5,935 bases of DNA from Promethearchaeota archaeon (GTDB lineage: Archaea > Asgardarchaeota > Lokiarchaeia > Sigynarchaeales > SOKP01), in the NCBI GenBank assembly GCA_030620005.1, contig JAUXAJ010000301.1, positions 1-5,935 on the forward strand. The letters run 5' to 3'. Made by a program: the position numbers and the translations under genes. Below the pieces are notes generated by a model. That model worked only from the letters and a program-made list of their open reading frames with translations, searched no databases and was not told the DNA's origin. Shown here in pieces: positions 1-5,267 of the stretch; within the stretch, counting starts at the first letter, position 1, and every line of letters begins with the position of its first letter.

Positions 1-250
1 AAATAGTATCAACTTATCGTTAAAAATGGGCTGCGTATAGATGTAAAACTAGTACAAATTTTAAAGATACTAAAGTTTTAAATTAATAGAAACAAGATCT
101 TTATTATTCTTTAGAAAAAATTACAAAACTTAAGTTATTAATATAATTAAATTTTATTACATAAAAATTTTTTAATATTTATTTCAAAATAATTTTTAAT
201 ATTTTGCTTTAAGTTATTCTCTCATTATAGGTTAATAATACGAGATTGTT

Positions 251-364
251 TTGAGATTGATTTTGTAGGAATATTTCTCAAGTGTAAAAATTTAAGAAAA
301 AATAATTAAAGAAAATGAAAAGTAATGGAAAGCTTGTGTTATTAAACAAGCGCATGAAAGTTAA
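251..364 (+). repeat. Direct repeat copy 1 with internal hairpin
   Basis: This stretch matches 2869-2981 in the same orientation, with about five substitutions and one single-base deletion over 114 bases (about 95% identity by eye). The most conserved part is the right half (from about 305). It contains AGTAATGGAAA, then a hairpin with a perfect 6 bp stem GCTTGT/ACAAGC (332-337 and 346-351) around an eight-base loop. Similarity stops abruptly on both sides. I see no transposase. The element could be a miniature mobile element, a duplicated regulatory leader or a small RNA gene, and the sequence alone does not decide between these. Confidence 0.8.
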
Positions 365-589
365 CCACCATTTTTTTTTAAGTCGTTTTTTGGCAGTTTT
401 TCTAGCTTCTTGCGCTTGGATTCGCCCTAAATATCGTTAGAAACTTGAAAAGAATTTTTTTGACAAAAATATTTAAATAACTTGTTAACTTCATTTCTTT
501 TCAGCCAAGCAAAATTTGTGAAATCTAAATAATTGTGTAATTTTGTTAAGAAATTACAAATTTTTAATAATTAGTCAATACGACTAAAC

Positions 590-596
590 AGGAGGG
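590..596 (+). promoter_or_regulatory. Strong Shine-Dalgarno for the 603 gene
   Basis: The heptamer AGGAGGG sits six bases before the ATG at 603. It is the strongest ribosome-binding site in the window. It supports this start and shows that the gene is translated from a leadered mRNA. Confidence 0.8.
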
Positions 597-602
597 AAAA
601 AA

Positions 603-1145
603 ATGGTAAAAAAAGGCGTTGATTTCTTAATATATGGGGCAAGTTTAATCGTATTATGGTTATTAATGATAATTTTTGAATATGTTGTATATCCTGGTTG
701 GGCTATTCTTTACATTATATTGTATAGTTTACCTACATTTCCTCTTTTAGGTGCAGGATTTTTCTTAATTGGATATGGAATAACCTTGTCTTCTAGAGCT
801 CTAGAAGAAGAGAAGGAAATAAAAGAATCTGAAACAATAACTCTTTATCTCAGTTTGATTGGAGGTGTTTTTTTTCTATTTTGGGGATTCTATATTTTCT
901 ATTTAGTTGGCGTGGTCGTGATAATCGTTACGATTATTAAATGGAAGACGAGCATGTTTGTGGGAAGCATTATTTGTTTAATCACGTTTTTTTTTGTTAT
1001 TATATTAATATGGGTTTATTTGGTGTTAAATTATGGGTATTTTTTTTTTGGTATTATATTATTATTGTATGAATATGGGTCTCCTGCGTTATTAGTCTTA
1101 GTTAGCGGTGTAATCGGTCTCGTGGAATCCAAAAAAAGAGAATAA
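603..1145 (+). CDS. Polytopic membrane protein, unknown function
   Basis: I do not recognise this 180-residue protein. It is very hydrophobic and should span the membrane four to five times: about residues 7-28, 33-62 (long, perhaps two segments around the prolines at 44 and 47), 80-112, 117-142 and 146-174. The only long polar stretch is an acidic/basic loop at about 65-78 (EEEKEIKESE), and the tail ESKKRE is charged. It has no signal-peptide cleavage site, conserved catalytic motif or repeat that I can see. The start is well supported by AGGAGGG six bases upstream. The reading frame is long and intact in very AT-rich sequence, and its hydrophobicity follows from T-rich codons, so a true coding role rests mainly on the ribosome-binding site. 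It converges on the LRR gene with a gap of 95 bases. A lineage-specific Asgard membrane protein is the simplest reading. Confidence 0.75.
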   Translation: MVKKGVDFLIYGASLIVLWLLMIIFEYVVYPGWAILYIILYSLPTFPLLGAGFFLIGYGITLSSRALEEEKEIKESETITLYLSLIGGVFFLFWGFYIFYLVGVVVIIVTIIKWKTSMFVGSIICLITFFFVIILIWVYLVLNYGYFFFGIILLLYEYGSPALLVLVSGVIGLVESKKRE

Positions 1146-1164
1146 AATAAAAAACAATATATAA

Positions 1165-1175
1165 AAAATTTTTTG
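1165..1175 (+). terminator. Possible T-tract end of the 603 gene
   Basis: About 20 bases after the stop codon, a run of six A leads straight into six T (T at 1169-1174). Archaeal RNA polymerase often stops at oligo-T in the non-template strand, so this is a plausible end for the upstream gene. It is followed by a run of six G (1177-1182), which is unusual in this AT-rich DNA. The evidence is weak because A/T runs are common here. Confidence 0.35.
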
Positions 1176-1240
1176 TGGGGGGATCTATTTAATTTAAATT
1201 TAAATGTTCTGTAAACAACTTCACTCCTTCATCATAAGAA

Positions 1241-2326
1241 TTATTTATCAATGGAAACACCGTTCTTTTTTAAAAGCTTCAGAATTTCTTCAGTTCTTTT
1301 ATCCGTGTTCATAGCTAAGGGATTTCCAGTAACCCAAAGAGTATTTAAGTTTGATAAATCTTGTATAGACTCCGGGAGAGTCGTGAATTTATTAAAACTT
1401 AAATCTAGTTTTTCAAGTGATTTTAGGTTTCCTATCGACTCCGGGAGAGTCATTAACTGATTATAATATAACAATAGTTCTTTGAGTGAGGCGAGGTTCC
1501 CTATCGACTCCGGGAGAGTCGTCAACTGATTCTCATATAAATATAGTGTTTGGAGTGATTTTAAGTTAGTTATTGACTCCGGGAGAGTCGTCAACTGATT
1601 ATTATTCAAACCAAGGTATCTGAGTGATTTCAGATTGCCTATTGACTCCGGAAGAGTCGTGAATTTATTAAAACCCAAATCTAGTGTTTGAAGCAATTTA
1701 TGGTTCGATATGGACTCCGGGAGAGTCGTCAACTGATTATTATTAAAATATAGTTCTTTGAACGATGAGAGGTTGCCTATTGACTCCGGGAGAGTCGTGA
1801 ACTTATTATTCCTTAAACCTAGTTTTTCAAGTGATTTTAGGTTTCCTATCGACTCCGGGAGAGTCGTTAACTGATTACCACCTAAATTTAGTATTTGGAG
1901 CGATTTAAGGTTTGATATTGACTCCGGGAGAGTCGTTAACTGATTATTATATAACAATAGTATTTCAAGTGATTTTAGGTTCCCAATCGACTCCGGGAGA
2001 GTCGTCAACTGATTAGTAGTCAAATTAAGGTATGTGATTGATTTTAGATTGCCTATTGACCCCGGGAGAGTCGCCAACCCGCAATCGTAGAGCCCAATTC
2101 CAGTAACTCGCTGATTTTCAGCCATAAAGCCCATTTGTGTATTATATTTAATCAAATTAACTTTTGAAAATTGTTTATTTGTAAGTTTTTCAATTTCTTG
2201 AAGGATGTCAGCTTCAAATTGGACGATTTGAGCGCCTTTGAAAGAAATAACTTTGCGCAATTGTGCCTCTTTTCTTGCTTTTTGAATTCTATTATTTGAT
2301 TCTTTAATATACTCATTTTTAGACAT
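1241..2326 (-). CDS. Leucine-rich repeat protein, Lokiarchaeal type
   Basis: This 361-residue protein is probably a cytoplasmic binding scaffold, since it has no signal peptide or membrane segment. Residues 1-35 are charged and likely helical. Residues 36-73 form an N-terminal cap (LQEIEKLTNKQF followed by YNTQMGF). From residue 74 to 326 there are eleven LRRs of exactly 23 residues, consensus LxxLxLxxNQLTTLPESIGNLKS, followed by a C-terminal cap (327-361) with the GNPL signature. The fold should be a curved solenoid whose variable concave positions bind a protein partner. This resembles the Shoc2/ROCO-like class of LRRs. LRR families of this style are expanded in Lokiarchaeota, from my knowledge of the group and not from a search. 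The first repeat is the most divergent (ATLPGSI). No GTPase or other effector domain is fused. The ATG at 2326 has only a weak AGG ribosome-binding match about 12 bases upstream. The small LRR-related gene lies 36 bases upstream on the same strand. The partner is unknown. Confidence 0.93.
   Translation of the reverse strand: MSKNEYIKESNNRIQKARKEAQLRKVISFKGAQIVQFEADILQEIEKLTNKQFSKVNLIKYNTQMGFMAENQRVTGIGLYDCGLATLPGSIGNLKSITYLNLTTNQLTTLPESIGNLKSLEILLLYNNQLTTLPESISNLKSLQILNLGGNQLTTLPESIGNLKSLEKLGLRNNKFTTLPESIGNLSSFKELYFNNNQLTTLPESISNHKLLQTLDLGFNKFTTLPESIGNLKSLRYLGLNNNQLTTLPESITNLKSLQTLYLYENQLTTLPESIGNLASLKELLLYYNQLMTLPESIGNLKSLEKLDLSFNKFTTLPESIQDLSNLNTLWVTGNPLAMNTDKRTEEILKLLKKNGVSIDK
1368..2072 (-). 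repeat. Eleven 69-bp tandem repeats inside the LRR gene
   Basis: Read on the plus strand, the 15-mer GACTCCGGGAGAGTC, or a one-base variant of it, recurs at exactly 69 bp intervals: 1368, 1437, 1506, 1575, 1644, 1713, 1782, 1851, 1920, 1989 and 2058. The copies at 1644 (GGAAGAG) and 2058 (GACCCCGG) carry the variants. On the coding strand it encodes TLPES with the GC-rich codons CTC CCG GAG in otherwise AT-rich DNA. The 47 bases at 1405-1451 and 1819-1865 are identical, six units apart. Units this similar at the nucleotide level point to recent amplification or gene conversion. Confidence 0.92.
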
Positions 2327-2362
2327 ATTTTTAAAACCTATATCGTTATTATTCTATTTCGA

Positions 2363-2542
2363 TCAAAATTCAATTAATTGGGCTTGCTGGATCAAATGCG
2401 TTAATCCGCTAAATGAAGAATCTTTTGGTATATTCAACATCAAACGAATACATTGCATAAACTTCTTTCCAGCTATGTGAATAAATGTCTTTCCTTCTTC
2501 CAGTTTTAGTGTGATGTAACCGTTAACCTTGAATTCGTTCAT
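2363..2542 (-). CDS. Small protein like N-terminal module of Loki LRR family
   Basis: This short gene encodes 59 residues beginning MNEFKVNGYITLKLEEGKT and ending LIQQAQLIEF. The start resembles, from memory, the N-terminus of a large Lokiarchaeal LRR-associated family that opens with FKVN-YITLKLE-GKT, then a basic segment with a conserved QC (here FMQCIRLMLNIP, residues 28-39). In that family the module continues for well over 100 residues. Here it stops after about 45 recognisable residues and a short unrelated tail. It may be an intact mini-protein, or a truncated remnant whose 3' part was lost. The predicted pattern is two or three beta strands followed by a helix, with no membrane segment. 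It lies 36 bases upstream of the LRR gene on the same strand, so the two could be co-transcribed. No clear Shine-Dalgarno precedes the ATG; the motif AGTAATGGAAA lies 17-27 bases upstream. Codon use is protein-like and the family match makes it real coding sequence, at least by descent. Confidence 0.65.
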   Translation of the reverse strand: MNEFKVNGYITLKLEEGKTFIHIAGKKFMQCIRLMLNIPKDSSFSGLTHLIQQAQLIEF

Positions 2543-2636
2543 TGTAAATTAAAAAGTTTTTCCATTACTTTTTTGTCTATACTAATAATTAATATTAAAA
2601 GAATTTTTTAAATATTAAAGCTTTTTTTTTTCTTAA

Positions 2637-2828
2637 GTGATAAACGACAGTCACCCGACAGAAATTAAAAAGCCTACAATTCATGCTTATTGAGATTCTA
2701 AAGAAGGATTAGTCTGTCCCTTATGTTCTTCGCGACTCCAACATAAATTTAATCTATTTGCGAAAGATTAAGCTGAAATTTATAGTAATAAAAGAATGTG
2801 CCACATTTTCAGCAAAAAAAATTATTGA
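2637..2828 (+). pseudogene. Possible decayed zinc-ribbon-like gene fragment
   Basis: One plus-strand frame reads with protein-like composition for 63 codons but is interrupted by TGA at 2691 and TAA at 2769. Between the two stops it encodes DSKEGLVCPLCSSRL and then HKFNLFAKD. After the second stop it reads AEIYSNKRMCHIF. The CPLC pair followed by a later CH is the spacing style of a zinc ribbon or zinc finger, as found in transposases and many archaeal small proteins. No start codon with a ribosome-binding site is visible; the frame opens at a GTG right after a stop. Chance is a real alternative over such a short length. Confidence 0.3.
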
Positions 2829-2868
2829 AAATGAATAGTAATGAAATGTTTGTATTTTTATTTTTTTG

Positions 2869-2981
2869 TTGAGATTAATTTTGTAGAAATATTACTCAAG
2901 TGTAAAAATTTAAGAAAAAAAATTAAAGAAAATGAAAAGTAATGGAAAGCTTGTGTTATTAAACAAGCACATGAAACTTAA
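2869..2981 (+). repeat. Direct repeat copy 2 with internal hairpin
   Basis: Second copy of the element at 251-364, same orientation, one base shorter because a T is missing from the A-rich stretch. The hairpin stem GCTTGT/ACAAGC and its loop are unchanged; nearby substitutions fall outside it (GCGCATG in copy 1, GCACATG here). The repeat ends just before the Shine-Dalgarno GGAGG (2986-2990). The two copies flank the membrane-protein gene and both LRR-related genes at a distance of about 2.6 kb. Confidence 0.8.
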
Positions 2982-3027
2982 ACGTGGAGGAATAATTTTA
3001 TGGCCTTGAAACAAATTTTCCATTACT
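2938..3027. repeat. Imperfect inverted repeat bounding a 90-bp cassette
   Basis: AGTAATGGAAA plus six further bases at 2938-2954 reappears as its reverse complement at 3011-3027, with 15 of 17 positions matching. The left arm lies within repeat copy 2 and the right arm lies outside it. The enclosed 90 bp hold the GCTTGT/ACAAGC hairpin, a GGAGG ribosome-binding sequence (2986-2990) and an ATG at 3000 followed by only nine codons. Copy 1 of the direct repeat lacks the right arm. The arms may be terminal inverted repeats of a tiny element or the base of an extended RNA hairpin. Confidence 0.5.
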
Positions 3028-3267
3028 AAATAGAAAATTACATTTTCTGATCTATATATAACTTTTTAAATATAAAAATGTTTCGTCATTTTGCTTCGAT
3101 TTCATGAATGCTCTATTGAATTATTCTGTAAAATAGCTTGCTTTAACACGATTATACCTATAAAGTATTAATATTCCTTTAGTACATCTTAATTTTAAAT
3201 ATAAAAGCTAAATCAATTCATAATTTTAATGAAAAGTTGAAAATTTTCTTCAAGAAGTTAAATCTAT

Positions 3268-3326
3268 TTCAACAAAAGTTGAAGTAAATTATCCGATTTT
3301 TCTAAATTTTTTATCGGATTTTTTTT
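3268..3326 (+). terminator. Hairpin pair ending in T8, intrinsic-terminator-like
   Basis: The first hairpin is TTCAAC-AAAA-GTTGAA (3268-3283). The second has a perfect 7 bp stem ATCCGAT/ATCGGAT (3291-3297 and 3313-3319) around a 15-base AT-rich loop. It runs directly into eight T (3319-3326). The T-tract follows the stem only on the plus strand, so the direction is clear. No intact plus-strand gene lies upstream before 1145, so it would end an unrecognised transcript, perhaps one spanning repeat copy 2, or be a relic of a lost gene. Upstream GTTGAA (3236-3241) could compete for TTCAAC. Confidence 0.55.
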
Positions 3327-3456
3327 ACAAATAAAATGAAAATTAAATTTTATTAAGTTCGTAATAAGGACAAGATTTCACTAAAATGGAGGAAAAGTTT
3401 AGATCTCTAAAATTTGCCTTGTATATAAGAATTTTGTGAAAAATTAAGCTCAATTT

Positions 3457-3464
3457 AAAAAAAA
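3457..3464 (-). terminator. Oligo-T end of the oxidoreductase gene
   Basis: Eight A on the plus strand give T8 on the minus strand about 40 bases past the oxidoreductase stop codon, with further T-rich sequence between. There is no stable stem. This is the usual form of an archaeal termination signal, but such tracts are common in this DNA. Confidence 0.4.
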
Positions 3465-3504
3465 TAGATAAAATTTTTACTTAGTTTTGCGTTATAAAAT
3501 TTGG

Positions 3505-5043
3505 TTAAATGTCTTTCAACATCCTCTTAACCGTTCTATATGCTCCACCAATAATTCCCGCCACTCCACCACCTGATTCACTTTGGGCACCAATAAACCA
3601 CAATCCTTTGATAGGCATTTGGTGTGGAGGATTTTGTTGATTCATTAGAGGTGCAATTCCACCAAAACTATGGCGTTCTACGTTGATTCTGGCTTTAAAA
3701 TCGTCGGGGGTTAGTATAATCTTCACTTCAGAATTTTTACGCAAACCGGGGATGACTTTTTCAGCTTCAATCAATAATTTATCGGCGAGTTCTTCTTTCA
3801 GTTTTAACCAACTTTTTTCCCGCAACTGATGTGGGGCGATTGTATAAACAGTTACAGCATGCTTTCCTTTTGGTGCCATTTCTGGAGAATGCAGCGAAGG
3901 AATATATATTAAAAATCCATCTTTCCCTTCGTGGTAAATTCCTTCCCTCGTTTTGTTCACGCCATCGTCAATATCATAAGTGCCATAATAATAACAAAGA
4001 GCTGTTCTTTGGTAAGGAGAAGGGTCAAAATTAATACCAACATGTACCATTAACACGGATTCCATGTGAATGAGTTTTTTAATTTGTTCTACAAGCGTGG
4101 TCGGTAGATTTTCTTGTCCAATTAATTTAAAACAAAAATCGAGAGCACCACCAGTGGCAATAACGACATTAGCTGGTGTAAAATCTCCATTCTTAAGCAT
4201 TACTCCCGTTGTTTTACCGTTTTCTACCACAATATTTTGTACCAATGTATTAGTCTGAATTTCACCGCCACTAGCTTGAATGAAATCAGCTAATACTTTC
4301 ACTAAATTTCCGCAACCTCCTTTTATGTAGTGATACACGGGTAAATTACCGCCTTTTATTTTGTTCGGTATTCTTTTATCAAAAGCGGTTTCCACGTTGA
4401 CTGCTGGCACCCCTAAGCCAAGGAACTCTCTTGGTCTAACAACAAAGTCCGCTAATATGCTTGTAAATATGGCCTTTACTTTAGGACTTTTAAAAAAATG
4501 ATCCATTACTTTAGCTGCGCTCCAATTAGACATTTTTTTTATCTTTAAAAAGCCAGGTATCAACTTTAATTTGAGTAATTTGGCTTTGATTCCTTTTGAC
4601 CACTCGATGCGTCGACCAATGGCCATTAATTTCATCAATTGATCATAGAACTTGTAATAGCGATTTAACCCTTCTTTCTCTTCTGGGAAAAGTTCTTTCA
4701 GCATTTCTCGGCGCCAGTAAGGGCCTTTATAATTTTCTGGCCTCCAAAACGTAAAATCGGGGAATGCTTGCCCTCGATCTTCGCGTATAACCGTGATTTT
4801 ATCGTACAATCCTAGTTCTGTTAAAACTTTCCCTATTGTTTCGTGAGGGGCTAAGCCCTCTAAAAGTAAAGGTCCTAAATCCCAAGAAAATCCCTTCTCG
4901 TGAATAGTAGCTGTAACTCCGCCAATTTCAGAAAATTGCTCGTATATTATTACTTGATGTCCCTCCCGGGCTAAAAACGCAGCTGCCGTGAGACCAGACA
5001 AGCCAGAACCAATAATTAGTATTTTCATTTTATTTCTCGTCAT
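3505..5043 (-). CDS. FAD-dependent phytoene desaturase/retinol saturase-like oxidoreductase
   Basis: This is a 512-residue flavoprotein of the amine-oxidase/phytoene-desaturase superfamily, a length typical of CrtI-like enzymes. The Rossmann FAD site is at the N-terminus: IIGSGLSGLTAA (10-21), then the ribose-binding acid in IYEQ (E35) and the GG pair (41-42), followed by WDLGP (54-58). The C-terminal FAD signature is GLWFIGAQSESGGGVAG (480-496). The middle carries the variable substrate-binding region and a basic patch. Known relatives desaturate or saturate isoprenoid chains such as phytoene or retinol, or act on other lipids. Which reaction applies here cannot be read from the sequence, and no phytoene synthase or other carotenoid gene is nearby. 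Relatives of this kind are common in Asgard archaea, to my knowledge. The ATG at 5043 lacks a Shine-Dalgarno. The in-frame ATG at 5028 (MKILIIGSG) would put the first strand right at the start and is at least as likely. The gene is transcribed alone, divergent from the membrane-protein gene at 5268. Confidence 0.92.
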   Translation of the reverse strand: MTRNKMKILIIGSGLSGLTAAAFLAREGHQVIIYEQFSEIGGVTATIHEKGFSWDLGPLLLEGLAPHETIGKVLTELGLYDKITVIREDRGQAFPDFTFWRPENYKGPYWRREMLKELFPEEKEGLNRYYKFYDQLMKLMAIGRRIEWSKGIKAKLLKLKLIPGFLKIKKMSNWSAAKVMDHFFKSPKVKAIFTSILADFVVRPREFLGLGVPAVNVETAFDKRIPNKIKGGNLPVYHYIKGGCGNLVKVLADFIQASGGEIQTNTLVQNIVVENGKTTGVMLKNGDFTPANVVIATGGALDFCFKLIGQENLPTTLVEQIKKLIHMESVLMVHVGINFDPSPYQRTALCYYYGTYDIDDGVNKTREGIYHEGKDGFLIYIPSLHSPEMAPKGKHAVTVYTIAPHQLREKSWLKLKEELADKLLIEAEKVIPGLRKNSEVKIILTPDDFKARINVERHSFGGIAPLMNQQNPPHQMPIKGLWFIGAQSESGGGVAGIIGGAYRTVKRMLKDI

Positions 5044-5267
5044 TAATATTTGTTTGTTTATTTCTTATTCTTATTATGTATTATTTCAATCGTAATAATT
5101 ATAAAATTTCAATTTCAAATAAAAAAGCTGATAATATTTCAAAAATGGTTTTAAATTAAATTCAAATAAATTTAAATTTGCTCGCATTTATTTTATTTTT
5201 AATTCAATCAATTAATTATTAATTTAAATTTTTATTTTTTTTATATCGATAAAAGAGTGAATTTAAA
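5044..5267. promoter_or_regulatory. Divergent promoter region
   Basis: These 224 bases separate the minus-strand oxidoreductase from the plus-strand membrane-protein gene and must carry both promoters. The sequence is nearly all A and T, with repeated AATTTAAATTT-type palindromic stretches (about 5168-5178 and 5219-5230) and a TTTTTATAT-like box at about 5236-5245. Individual TATA or BRE elements cannot be assigned with confidence because such strings occur throughout the window. Confidence 0.4.

Larger units (their letters stand above)
1..602. other. Non-coding AT-rich region with one repeat copy
   Basis: No convincing gene is visible in these 602 bases on either strand. All frames are broken by frequent stops and only very short open stretches exist. 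The region holds the first copy of the ~113 bp direct repeat (251-364), then a run of nine T (371-379), and finally the ribosome-binding site of the next gene. The first 250 bases are almost pure A and T with no recognisable structure. A short open stretch ending in TAG near position 42 could be the tail of a gene outside the window, but it is too short to judge. Confidence 0.6.
2543..3504. other. Long gene-poor region with decayed frame, repeat and hairpins
   Basis: Nearly 1 kb with no intact gene of normal size. Its contents are a decayed reading frame with a CxxC motif (2637-2828), repeat copy 2 (2869-2981), a Shine-Dalgarno followed by a nine-codon frame (2986-3030), a 7 bp hairpin AGAAAAT-TAC-ATTTTCT (3032-3048), a 6 bp tetraloop hairpin (3268-3283), a terminator-like hairpin with T8 (3291-3326), an imperfect palindrome TTTAGA-TC-TCTAAA (3398-3411), and a 17-codon frame starting at 3386 that lacks supporting context. 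The density of hairpins and gene fragments suggests a site of past insertion and decay, or an untranslated RNA. Confidence 0.55.

Noticed and set aside
471..480. ATTTAAATAA as a TATA box for the 603 gene
   Set aside because: Equivalent strings occur many times in this DNA, so position alone does not support the assignment.
1..602. tRNA, snoRNA or other known structured RNA genes in the AT-rich intergenic regions
   Set aside because: No cloverleaf, T-loop GTTCRA consensus, or C/D-box pairing with supporting stems could be found by eye.
1251..1460. Plus-strand 69-codon open frame opposite the LRR gene
   Set aside because: It is antisense to the repeat units, and its repeated DSGRV segments are just the complement of the TLPES codons.
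1368..2072. Regular 69 bp spacing of a 15-mer palindrome resembling a CRISPR array
   Set aside because: The period is exactly three times 23 codons and the whole stretch is an open LRR reading frame; the spacers are themselves related.
3386..3439. 17-codon plus-strand frame starting MEEKFRSLKF
   Set aside because: The GGAGG here is inside the frame, not before the ATG, and no other support exists.
3831..4258. Two plus-strand open frames opposite the oxidoreductase
   Set aside because: They lie entirely inside a well-supported flavoprotein gene, have no ribosome-binding site and show no family features.
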